Source: Actinoalloteichus caeruleus DSM 43889
Lineage (GTDB): Bacteria > Actinomycetota > Actinomycetes > Mycobacteriales > Pseudonocardiaceae
Direction: 5' to 3'
NCBI RefSeq assembly: GCF_000429185.2
Contig: NZ_AUBJ02000001.1
Location: forward strand, 5,394,001-5,458,000
DNA length: 64,000 nt
Below are positions 1 to 8,028 of the stretch, one piece after another; within the stretch, counting starts at the first letter, position 1, and each line of letters opens with the position of its first letter. Position numbers and translations under genes: made by a program. Under the pieces are notes generated by a model that searched no databases, was not told the DNA's origin, and was given only the letters and a program-made list of their open reading frames with translations.

Positions 1-2
1 CC

Positions 3-560
3 GACGTCAACCTGGGTGTCCGGCCTGGGGAACTGGTCGGGGTGGTGGGGGAGAACGGAGCTGGAAAGACGACCCTCCTCCGGATACTCGCCGGGCAGCT
101 CCGCCCCGACGGCGGGACGGTGCGAGTGCGGGGTTCCCTGGGGTACTGCCCCCAGCAGGCGGTGGTGAACGAGGCCCTCACCGTCGGCCAACACCTCAGG
201 CTCTTCCAGGTCGCCTACCGCCTCCAGAACGACCACCGCGCACGGGAACTGGCCGAGCGGCTCGGGCTCACCCGCTACGAGCGGGTCCCGGCCGGTGTGC
301 TCAGCGGCGGGAACCAGCAGAAGCTGAACCTGGTCCTGGCGCTGATGCACGACCCCGCCGTGGTGCTGCTCGACGAGCCGTACCAGGGCTTCGACTGGGA
401 GACCTACCTCCGGTTCTGGGACCTCGCCGACGACCTGCGGGCCAGGGGCCGCGCGATCCTGGTGATCTCCCACCTGGCGCACGACATCGAACGTCTGGAC
501 CGGCTGCACCGCCTCCGCGCTGGTGCGCTGCGCGGGCCGGGAACGGAGGACCGACGGTGA
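3..560 (+). CDS. ABC transporter ATP-binding protein, 5' truncated by window edge
   Basis: The reading frame is open from the first complete codon of the window, so the true start lies outside it. The ATPase core is complete: Walker A GENGAGKT near base 48, an LSGGNQQK signature, Walker B VVLLDEP and the H-loop in ILVISH. It would hydrolyse ATP on the cytoplasmic face of the membrane to drive an exporter. Its stop overlaps the start of the following membrane protein by 4 bases (GTGA), so the two are co-translated subunits of one transporter. The NQQK variant of the signature recalls ABC-2 type exporters; the substrate cannot be inferred. Confidence 0.9.
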   Translation, partial: DVNLGVRPGELVGVVGENGAGKTTLLRILAGQLRPDGGTVRVRGSLGYCPQQAVVNEALTVGQHLRLFQVAYRLQNDHRARELAERLGLTRYERVPAGVLSGGNQQKLNLVLALMHDPAVVLLDEPYQGFDWETYLRFWDLADDLRARGRAILVISHLAHDIERLDRLHRLRAGALRGPGTEDRR

Positions 561-1360
561 GAACCGCCGGGACGGTCGCCTGGCTGACGCTGTACGAGCT
601 GAGCCGGAACCGGCTCGCCATGCTCCTGCTGCTCGTGTTCATCCCCGTGTGGATCAGCCTCGCCCACCTGGTGTTCTCGCCGGTACCCCTCGACTTCACG
701 CACCGGTCGACGGGGACCCTGCTCCAGGTCAGCGGTCGGGAACTCACCATGATCAGCGGCTCGCTGAACGCGGTCACCCTGCTGATGGGGTTCCTGATGT
801 TCAGCGCCACCCGGCGGGCGAGGATGTTCGACCGGCGTCTCACCGACGCTGGCTGCCCCCGGCGCGCGCTCCTGCTGGCCAAACTCGTGGCCCTGACCGT
901 CGGCTCGCTCCTCGTCGCCGGCTGGGCCACCCTGGTGATGTTGGCCTACTGGGACGTGCGGCAGCCGTGGCTGCTCTACCTGGCCCTCGTGGTGTCCGGG
1001 CTCATCTACGGCGGGATCGGCATCGTCCTCGGGGTGTTCCTCCCGGACGACCTGGAAGGCATGTTCACCATCATCATGGTCAGCATCATCGACCTCGCCC
1101 TGCAGAACCCGATCGCGAATCCCGCCGCCGACGCGGCGCTCATCGTCTACCTGCCCAACTACGGCCCGATGCAGCTCGGGGTCGCCGCCGGCTTCACCGA
1201 CCTCGTACCGCGTGCCCCGCTGCTGAACTCGCTGGCCTGGTGCGTCGGCTGCGGGCTCGTCGGCCTCGTGGTCTTCCACCTGCGCACCCGGCGGCACCAT
1301 TCCGCCGAGGGCCCGTCGGGCACCCGACAGCAGGGGTGGTCCGACCCGGTCCGGCCCTGA
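557..1360 (+). CDS. ABC-2 type transporter permease
   Basis: A 267-residue integral membrane protein with about six hydrophobic segments, the first near residues 20-40 and the last near 225-245. A positively charged, non-hydrophobic C-terminus follows. The start is a GTG overlapping the ATPase stop by 4 bases, the usual arrangement for the two subunits of a small exporter. No extracytoplasmic binding protein is visible nearby, which favours export over import. The substrate is unknown. Confidence 0.8.
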   Translation: MRTAGTVAWLTLYELSRNRLAMLLLLVFIPVWISLAHLVFSPVPLDFTHRSTGTLLQVSGRELTMISGSLNAVTLLMGFLMFSATRRARMFDRRLTDAGCPRRALLLAKLVALTVGSLLVAGWATLVMLAYWDVRQPWLLYLALVVSGLIYGGIGIVLGVFLPDDLEGMFTIIMVSIIDLALQNPIANPAADAALIVYLPNYGPMQLGVAAGFTDLVPRAPLLNSLAWCVGCGLVGLVVFHLRTRRHHSAEGPSGTRQQGWSDPVRP

Positions 1361-1590
1361 CCGACCTGGTGGCGCCCGGGGTCACGTCCCGGTCGGCGCG
1401 AGCGCGACGCCTGGCGCGGGTGTTCGCCCGCCGCGGCACGGGTACGACGGTTCGGTCCCGGGGGGTGCGCCACCCCTCAGGCCCGCGCGACTGGCGGTCG
1501 GTCGCCGAGAGCGTGGAGAGGAGCCGCCGCGTCGGGATCCGGGCCCCCGCCCCCGCCGCCTCCATGGAGCTCCGTCCTCGGCGTGGTGAA

Positions 1591-1610
1591 CGCCCCGCCC
1601 CACCGGGGCG
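1591..1610. terminator. hairpin between convergent genes
   Basis: CGCCCCG (1591-1597) and CGGGGCG (1604-1610) pair as a 7-bp stem with a 6-base loop. It sits in the 342-base gap between the permease, ending at 1360, and the MerR gene, which ends at 1703 on the other strand. There is no T-run, as is usual in high-GC actinobacteria. I see no gene in the rest of the gap. Confidence 0.4.
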
Positions 1611-1702
1611 AGCCCGTCAGCGGCACCGGCAGCCAATGCCTCGTCGAGCTCGCCGTCGGGGCGGTCGTCGCGTCCCGGCCGGTGGTCCCAGGCGGTGACC
1701 CG

Positions 1703-2566
1703 TCAGGAACAGAACGGGTCCTCGTACTCGTCGAGCGCGATGACGGCCATCGCCGTCTCCACCCCGCCAGGGCGCAGGATGTGACGCATCCGCGCCACGT
1801 CGAGGAAGGCGTTGTCGAGCGGGTGGGCCATGAGTCGGGACAGCGCCGCCGCGTACTTGGCGGCGGAGTCCTCACCGGGCATCTCGATCGACATCTCCGT
1901 GCGGGTCTCGAACAGTTCGTGCGTGACCCCGTCGGGCAGCCGTTCCGGCGGCACCTCCTCGAGATCCACCGGGACCTTCACCAGCCAGTGCGGACCTTCC
2001 GGGGTGTGGTAGCGCCGCCGCTGCTCCCGGGTCTCGATCGCCGAGCACCGCCAGGGCGCCCCCGATACCCGTGCGCCCAGGCCGTCGGCCAGCGACGCGA
2101 GTCGGTTGACGACCTCCCAGACCGCCTCGTTGAGCTCGTCCCAGTCGTACCACGCCTCGTGGGTCTCGCCGCGCTCCGCGGCTCGGGCGGGGACGGCGGC
2201 GGACAGCGCGAACGTTGCCGGTGTCGCCTGTTCCCGCACCTGCGGCCACGCGTCGACGAACACGCGAGCGTCGTCGAGCGCGGCGTCCTCGGCCTGACGC
2301 TGGCGGCGGATCGCCTCCCGGTGGTTCCGCAACAGTTCCGGCGTGTCCTCAGGGTGCGCCAGGGCGTGCCGGACGAGGCGGACGGCCAGCCCGGCCCGGC
2401 GCAACGTCGCCACGAGCAGCGCCCTTTCCACCTGGTCGAAGGTGTAGCGGCGGTACCCGGTCCTGGGGTCGACCTCCGCCGGCACGACCAGGCCCTCGGA
2501 GTGGTAGAAGCGCAGGGTCTGTGCCGGAAGTTGGCACACCTGGCTGAAATCGCTGATGGACAACAC
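1703..2566 (-). CDS. MerR family transcriptional regulator
   Basis: A 287-residue protein whose first ~70 residues form a MerR winged helix-turn-helix: a helix around DFSQVCQLPAQTLRFYHSEGL, then a wing containing TGYRRYT. Residues 75-130 look like the usual dimerisation helix (RRQRQAEDAALDD). The remaining ~150 residues are an uncharacterised, Trp- and Glu-rich effector region, longer than in small metal sensors, and no Cys metal site is visible. The start is GTG, reading VLSISDF. The divergent neighbour is a ferric-reductase-like gene, a possible target. Confidence 0.85.
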   Translation of the reverse strand: MLSISDFSQVCQLPAQTLRFYHSEGLVVPAEVDPRTGYRRYTFDQVERALLVATLRRAGLAVRLVRHALAHPEDTPELLRNHREAIRRQRQAEDAALDDARVFVDAWPQVREQATPATFALSAAVPARAAERGETHEAWYDWDELNEAVWEVVNRLASLADGLGARVSGAPWRCSAIETREQRRRYHTPEGPHWLVKVPVDLEEVPPERLPDGVTHELFETRTEMSIEMPGEDSAAKYAAALSRLMAHPLDNAFLDVARMRHILRPGGVETAMAVIALDEYEDPFCS

Positions 2567-2577
2567 ACCAGGAGCGT

Positions 2578-2603
2578 GGACCCTGCGGTAACCAGAAGGT
2601 CAA
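2578..2603 (-). promoter_or_regulatory. candidate MerR-type promoter/operator
   Basis: On the minus strand a TTGACC -35-like box (2603-2598) opens an imperfect dyad, GACC...GGTC, with its arms at 2579-2582 and 2598-2601. MerR-family regulators typically bind a dyad inside the promoter spacer beginning TTGACC. The site lies 12-37 bases upstream of the merR start, so autoregulation is plausible. I could not find a convincing -10 box. Confidence 0.3.
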
Positions 2604-2838
2604 GCCCGGCGGCGGTAGGAGTGCCCGGCGCCACTGCCGTTCCCGCCGGGGAGGCGCCCGGCGCACTCCCCGGGAGTGCGTGACGGCCGCGGCGCGAACC
2701 AGCGGCGGTGGGTGCGCTCGGCGTCCACGCCCCAGCAGGTGGCCGGCCTGGCCGTCCTCGGCCCGGAGGTGCGAGTTCCCTGGAACTTTCCCGGCTCCGC
2801 GTCCGACTGTGTACGTGGGGGACGACCGGGAGGGCGCG

Positions 2839-3879
2839 ATGGTCTCGACGACAACGACCGACGACACTGGGCGGCGGCCTTCCGAGCCGCTGGCGGACCT
2901 GCGGGCCGCCGTACCGGACGCGGTCGCGGCTCTGCTGCTGACCGGGGCGATCTTCGCGTTCCTGCACCACCGGGTGCGGACCGGCGTCTCGGCCACGCTC
3001 GAGGTGATGCCCTACCTCGCCGACGCCAACGCCTACTGGATGTACTGGCTCTGCCAGGCCTTCGGCTGGTCAGCGCTGCTGTGGGCCTGGATGACGACGA
3101 TGCTGGGCCTGGTGCGCTCCGCCCGGCCACCCCGCTGGCTCCCGGTGCCGCCCGCCCGGATCGAACGGTGGCACCGCACGACCAGCCTCACCACCATCGG
3201 CCTGATGTTCGCGCACGCCTTCCTCTTCTTCACGGAACTCGTGCGCACCAGGGAGCCTGGGGGCGGCTGGGTCGGCCGCACGTGGAACGCGTTCGTCGAG
3301 GCCTTCGTGCCCGGCGGCTACTCCTCCGGCACCGGACGGGTCGCGATCCTGCTCGGGTTGCTGGCGTTCTACCTGGCCATCCCGCTCAGCATCGCCTTCT
3401 ACCTCCGGCACCGCACGGGCGGGAGGACGTGGCGGGCACTGCACCGCTTCGTCATCGTCGTCTACGTCCTCAGCGCCTGGCACACCCTGCTGTACGGCAC
3501 GAACGTGTGGTTCGACGGGTGGCCGAGGACGACGCTGTGGCTGCTCCAGATACCCGTGGCGGTCCTGCTGCTGATCAGGCTGCTCGCCCCGGCCCGCAGG
3601 TCCGAACGCCTCCGCCGCCTGGCCGGCTGGCTGGCCGTCGGGCGGCGGGCGGTGGCCCTGCTGGCGGTGTCCGCGTCGATCCTCGTGGTGCTGGCGGTGG
3701 TGGTCACCGGACGGGACGGCGGTCGAACCCCCGGGATCGACGGCGCCGGCCTCTCCGTGCACCCGTGGATGGTGTGGCTCGGAACCGCCGTGCTCCTCGT
3801 CGCCATGGTGGTCGCGGTCGCCGTGGTCCGGGCGGCGGAGCGGAGGCGGGTGGCCGAGCGCGGTGGGCCGACGAGCTGA
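2839..3879 (+). CDS. ferric reductase-like transmembrane protein
   Basis: A 346-residue polytopic protein with about seven hydrophobic segments. Two histidine-bearing helices stand out: WHRTTSLTTIGLMFAHAFLF and a second with RALHRF...SAWHTLLYG. Paired His in adjacent helices fits the b-type-heme ferric-reductase-like/cytochrome b family. No FAD/NAD(P)H domain follows, so it would need a separate electron donor. The ATG is preceded by GGGAGG at a suitable distance. It lies 170 bases upstream of a molybdopterin oxidoreductase on the same strand, so it may move electrons to or from the membrane for that enzyme; this link is inference. Confidence 0.75.
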   Translation: MVSTTTTDDTGRRPSEPLADLRAAVPDAVAALLLTGAIFAFLHHRVRTGVSATLEVMPYLADANAYWMYWLCQAFGWSALLWAWMTTMLGLVRSARPPRWLPVPPARIERWHRTTSLTTIGLMFAHAFLFFTELVRTREPGGGWVGRTWNAFVEAFVPGGYSSGTGRVAILLGLLAFYLAIPLSIAFYLRHRTGGRTWRALHRFVIVVYVLSAWHTLLYGTNVWFDGWPRTTLWLLQIPVAVLLLIRLLAPARRSERLRRLAGWLAVGRRAVALLAVSASILVVLAVVVTGRDGGRTPGIDGAGLSVHPWMVWLGTAVLLVAMVVAVAVVRAAERRRVAERGGPTS

Positions 3880-4049
3880 TGTCGCGGGGGCCGCCGGCAC
3901 CGGCTCGCGCCTCAGCCGCCCGCCCGACCAGCATGACCAACCGGCCCCCACGAACGCGGATCCGGCTCGGTACCGAACCCAGGTCCAGCCGGGCACGCCG
4001 TGCCCGTCTCGACCTGCGGACCGCCCTGGTGGGGAGCACAGTGGGGCAC

Positions 4050-6548
4050 ATGGATCGGATCGCCGACGTCTGGGGGCCGCGCACCCCGCACGGCAAGGGG
4101 ACGGTCTGGCCGGCCAGGGTGGACGAGTACCTGGCCGACGGTCTGTCCGAGGACGAGGTGGACCGGTGGGTCCCCAGCGCCTGCGTGCTGTGCAGCAACG
4201 GGTGCGGCTGCGACATCGCGGTGAAGGACGGCCGGATGGTGGGGGTGCGGGGGCGGGCGACCGACGTGGTCAACCACGGCCGGCTCGGACCGAAGGGCCT
4301 CTACGGCAGCACCCCGTGGGCGTCGTCCCCCGACCGGCTGACCCGCCCCCTGGTGCGGGAGGCGGGGCAGCTGGTCGAGACCGACTGGGACACCGCGATG
4401 GGTCGGGTCGTGGAGGTCTCACGCCGGTTGCTGGCGGAGAAGGGGCCGCTGACCCACGGTTTCTACAGCACCGGCCAGCTGTTCGCCGAGGAGTACTACG
4501 TCCTCGGGGTCATCGGCAAGGCCGGGCTGGGAACGCCGCACATGGACGGGAACACCCGCTTGTGCACCGCGACCAGCGCGGCAGCCTTCAAGGAGTCCTT
4601 CGGCGCTGACGGGCAGCCCGGTTCCTACACCGACGTCGAGCACTGCGACGCGCTCTTCCTCTACGGCCACAACATGGCCGAGACGCAGACCGTGCTGTGG
4701 ATGCGGGTGCTGGACCGCACCCGATCACCGGACCCGCCGGTGGTGGTCTGCGTGGACCCGAGGCGGACCCCGGTGGCAGTGGAGGCGGAACGCACCGGCG
4801 GGGTCCACCTCGCACCCCGGGTCGGCACGAACCTCGCGTTGATGAACGGGCTCACCCGCGAACTGTTCGCCAACGGCTGGGTCGACGAGCGGTGGGTCCG
4901 AGACCACACCCTGGGCGTCGAGGAACTGCGCGGAATCGTCGAGCCCTACACCCCGGAGGTGGTCGCGCGGACCTGCGGGGTCGACGCCGACGACCTGCGC
5001 AGGGCGGCCCGGATCTTCGGGGAGAGCCGCGACGTCCTGTCGACCGTCCTCCAGGGCTTCTACCAGTCCCACCAGGCCACCGCCTCGGCCGTGGCCGTGC
5101 ACAACCTCCACCTGTTGCGCGGCCTGATCGGTCGACCCGGGTCCGGTGTCCTCCAGATGAACGGCCAGCCCACCGCCCAGAACAACCGGGAGTGCGGCGC
5201 GGACGGCGACCTGCCCGGATTCCGCAACTGGGAGAACCCGCGCCACGTGGGGGAGTTGGCGGAGCTGTGGAACGTCGACCCGTTGACCATTCCGCACTGG
5301 GCGCCACCCACCCACGCCATGCAGATCTTCGGCTACGCCGAGGAGGGCAGCATCGGGCTGTTGTGGGTCGTGGGAACCAATCCGGCCGTGTCCATGCCCG
5401 AGTCGGCGCGCATCCGCCGGATCCTGGGCGGTGACCAGTGCTTCGTGGTCGTGCAGGACCTCTTCCTCACCGAGACCGCGCGGCTGGCCGACGTGGTGCT
5501 ACCCGCCGCCGGCTGGGGCGAGAAGACGGGAACGTTCACCAACACCAACCGGGTCGTGCACCTGTCCGAGAAGGCCGTCGAACCCCCCGGTGAGGCGAGG
5601 AGCGACCTGGAGATCTTCCTGATGTACGCCGACGCCATGGACTTCCGCGACAGGGACGGCGCGCCGCTCGTCCCGTGGCGGGAGCCCGAGGAGGTCTTCG
5701 ACGCCTGGCGGGAGGCGAGCCGAGGTCGACCCGTGGACTACACGGGACTGACCTACGCCAGGCTGCGAGGGCCCACCGGGATCCCGTGGCCGGTCACCGA
5801 GCACGCCCCCGACGGAACGGACCGGCTCTACCACGACGGGGTGTTCCCCACCCGCACCGACGAGTGCGAGACCTACGGCCACGACCTGCTCACCGGCGCG
5901 GTCGTCACCGAGCAGGAACACCGGGCGATGCGCCCCGACGGTCGCGCGTTCCTCAAGGGAGCGCACCACACCCCGCCGCACGAGGAACCAGGGCCGGAGT
6001 ACCCGATGCTCTACACCACCGGCCGGACCGTCTACCAGTTCCACACCCGGACCAAGACCGGCCGGTCCCCCTCGCTCCGGGCGGCGGCACCCGACGCCTG
6101 GGTCGAGCTGTCCGAGGTCGACGCCGCCCGGCTGGGAGTCAGCGAGGGCGACGTGGTCCGGGTGGAATCGCCGAGAGGCGCCATCGAGGTCAGGGCCCGG
6201 GTCGGGCGGGTGAGACCGGGAACGGTGTTCGCGCCCTTCCACTACGGCTCCTGGGACCTCGACGACGCCGATCCCGAGCACCAGCACCGGCAGGCCAACG
6301 AACTGACCATGACCGTGTGGGATCCGGTGTCCAAGCAGCCCTACTTCAAGACGGCGGCCTGCCGCGTCGTCCGGGTTCGCGGCGGTGACGGCCCCGCGCC
6401 GGCGCCCACCACGGCGGCGTCCGCGCCGGTCGGCGGTGGCGTTCCGGGGACGTCCGGCGGGGCGCCGACCACCACGCGGCTGACGGACACCCCGGGCTAC
6501 CCGGACGACCCGGCGGTGGACGCGGCCGGCGGGACCGGAGGCCGATGA
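4050..6548 (+). CDS. molybdopterin-dependent oxidoreductase (nitrate reductase/formate dehydrogenase-like)
   Basis: An 832-residue enzyme of the DMSO-reductase superfamily. The N-terminal Fe-S domain has Cys45, Cys48, Cys52 and an extra Cys54. Where the fourth cluster Cys is expected (x27 after Cys52) it has Gly80, in GRLGPKG. The central bis-MGD region contains NTRLCTATSA, with Cys172 as probable Mo ligand, as in assimilatory or periplasmic nitrate reductases. Residues ~650-770 form the molybdopterin dinucleotide-binding domain (LYTTGRTVYQFHTRTKT...FAPFHYG). A Pro/Ala/Gly-rich tail ends the protein. No Tat signal is seen, so it is probably cytoplasmic. GTG at 4041 is an alternative start. 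It overlaps the next gene by 4 bases. The substrate is uncertain. Confidence 0.85.
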   Translation: MDRIADVWGPRTPHGKGTVWPARVDEYLADGLSEDEVDRWVPSACVLCSNGCGCDIAVKDGRMVGVRGRATDVVNHGRLGPKGLYGSTPWASSPDRLTRPLVREAGQLVETDWDTAMGRVVEVSRRLLAEKGPLTHGFYSTGQLFAEEYYVLGVIGKAGLGTPHMDGNTRLCTATSAAAFKESFGADGQPGSYTDVEHCDALFLYGHNMAETQTVLWMRVLDRTRSPDPPVVVCVDPRRTPVAVEAERTGGVHLAPRVGTNLALMNGLTRELFANGWVDERWVRDHTLGVEELRGIVEPYTPEVVARTCGVDADDLRRAARIFGESRDVLSTVLQGFYQSHQATASAVAVHNLHLLRGLIGRPGSGVLQMNGQPTAQNNRECGADGDLPGFRNWENPRHVGELAELWNVDPLTIPHWAPPTHAMQIFGYAEEGSIGLLWVVGTNPAVSMPESARIRRILGGDQCFVVVQDLFLTETARLADVVLPAAGWGEKTGTFTNTNRVVHLSEKAVEPPGEARSDLEIFLMYADAMDFRDRDGAPLVPWREPEEVFDAWREASRGRPVDYTGLTYARLRGPTGIPWPVTEHAPDGTDRLYHDGVFPTRTDECETYGHDLLTGAVVTEQEHRAMRPDGRAFLKGAHHTPPHEEPGPEYPMLYTTGRTVYQFHTRTKTGRSPSLRAAAPDAWVELSEVDAARLGVSEGDVVRVESPRGAIEVRARVGRVRPGTVFAPFHYGSWDLDDADPEHQHRQANELTMTVWDPVSKQPYFKTAACRVVRVRGGDGPAPAPTTAASAPVGGGVPGTSGGAPTTTRLTDTPGYPDDPAVDAAGGTGGR

Positions 6549-7015
6549 TGCACCTCGCCACCTACGTGGGGCTGGCCCACCGGTCCGAGCGGACCCTCGC
6601 CGAGTCCCTCCGCGTCGTCGGGGAGGGCCACGCCCGCCACCCCGACGTGCTCTTCACCTGTCGCACCCTCGCCGGGTTCAGCGACGACCACGTGCGCCAG
6701 CTCGAGCCCGTCGCCCGCCGTTACGGCGAGCAGCACGGGGGCGACGTCGAGGAACCCGACCGCCTCCACGCCGCCGGGCTCGCCGAGGTCCGCTCCGGGC
6801 CGGTCGGCCTGCTCCGCGACCTCCAGGACCTGCACGTCCTGGGCACTCTTGTCCTGACCACCTGGACCGTGATCAACCAGGCGGCCCAGGGGTTGCGGGA
6901 CCACGAGCTGCTGTCCATCGCGCGGAGCGCCAGCGGGCAGACCTCCCGTCAACTGTCCTGGTTGAACACCCGCATGAAGGCGGCCGCACCGCAGGCGCTG
7001 ATCGTCGCGCCGTGA
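6545..7015 (+). CDS. small helical protein coupled to the molybdopterin oxidoreductase
   Basis: A 156-residue, mostly alpha-helical protein with no membrane segment or recognised catalytic motif. Its ATG overlaps the oxidoreductase stop (ATGA), so co-translation is likely. Scattered His, Glu and Asp residues (MHLATYVGLAHRSE, HARHPD, FSDDHVRQLEP) resemble a ferritin-like or hemerythrin-like four-helix bundle. That is a guess from pattern, not a family match. It may be an accessory or maturation factor for the molybdoenzyme. Confidence 0.65.
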   Translation: MMHLATYVGLAHRSERTLAESLRVVGEGHARHPDVLFTCRTLAGFSDDHVRQLEPVARRYGEQHGGDVEEPDRLHAAGLAEVRSGPVGLLRDLQDLHVLGTLVLTTWTVINQAAQGLRDHELLSIARSASGQTSRQLSWLNTRMKAAAPQALIVAP

Positions 7016-7606
7016 CCGCGTGCGTCGCCCTCGGATCCGGTCACCACGTTCCCGGCCGGGGTTGGTGTCCCCGGTCCCTCCTCGTGGGCACCGGCGACCT
7101 CGGCGGGCGCACCGGCTCGTCGTGACGGGTCGCGACTCGAGGGCGGCCTGGACGGACCAGGAGCGCCCCGCTCCGAGGGGTGCGGCCCGCCGAGCGGGTC
7201 CGCGACCGAGGACGCACGGCGTCGAACGCGGACCGCCTCGTCCGACGAGGAACTCCCACCGACCCACCATGCCGGGGCCGTTGCCACCGGCCCTGCTCGG
7301 GACCCAGCGGGTAAGGACGCACCGCCTCGGAGTCGCGGTCTCCGAGCCGCGCACCGGGTGAGCGAGGCCGGGTACGACGAGGTCCGCGCCCACCCCGATG
7401 GCCGCCCGGTCCCCGGCGGGCGACGCCCGCTAGTCCTACCCGAGCACCGCCGCCTCGCCGACCGGGCCTTCCCGGAATGCCTCATCGTGAGTCGTCGCCC
7501 GGACCGCAGTTCCGTTCCGCCCGGCCAGGGCGATCGCCCTCGCCCGCTGGGGACCGGCGGAAACGGGGCGGATCGAGTGAGAACGCCGCGGTGAACGACG
7601 ACGTGG
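7016..7606. other. intergenic stretch without a supportable gene
   Basis: About 590 bases between the small helical protein and tRNA-Arg. The open frames here are short and Arg/Pro-rich, as expected of chance frames in GC-rich DNA, and none has a convincing ribosome-binding site. I see no strong hairpin or repeat. Confidence 0.5.
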
Positions 7607-7682
7607 TGGTGCCCCCGGCAGGATTCGAACCTGCGACCTCGGGATTAGAAGTCCCTCGCTCTATCCACTGAGCTACGGAGGC
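7607..7682 (-). tRNA. tRNA-Arg (anticodon TCT)
   Basis: Read on the minus strand, a complete cloverleaf begins GCCTCCG (7682-7676) and pairs with CGGGGGC at the 3' side. The D-loop motif GCTCAGTGGAT, anticodon loop CTTCTAA (TCT, decoding AGA) and T-arm GGTTCGAATCC are all present. The discriminator is A and the CCA end is encoded (TGG at 7607-7609 on the plus strand). Confidence 0.97.
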
Positions 7683-8028
7683 GTGCGCCAAACGCGCGGA
7701 CAGGTTAACCGGTGTGAAGTCGGTGTTCAGCTTCAGCGGTGGACCGTTGCCGAGCCGGTACCTAACCGATGACGACCGCACACCTTCCCCGCGTGAGCCG
7801 GGGGAAGCCTAGTGGTCACCGCCCGGCTGACCGGCTCCTGGGCTGGCCAGGTGGAGATCGTTTTACCAGCCGAAACCCGGATGGGTTGCCACCTGATGCC
7901 GTGTCCGTGTGCTCTTGGTCACGGCGATTCACTCCCGGGCGGCTGACTCCGGTGCCGTCGCCGGGAAACCGCACGTGGCCGTAAGGACGGCCGGACCGAG
8001 CCGGGGACATCTGTCCTAGGCTCGCGCC

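Noticed and set aside
2676-4049. In-frame extension of the molybdopterin oxidoreductase back to 2676
   Set aside because: The extension overlaps the ferric-reductase-like gene in another frame and is Arg/Pro-rich; the Fe-S domain starts properly just after 4050.
7784-7807. CTTCCCC...GGGGAAG dyad resembling half of a type I-E CRISPR repeat
   Set aside because: Only one copy exists, with no spacers and no cas genes in the window.
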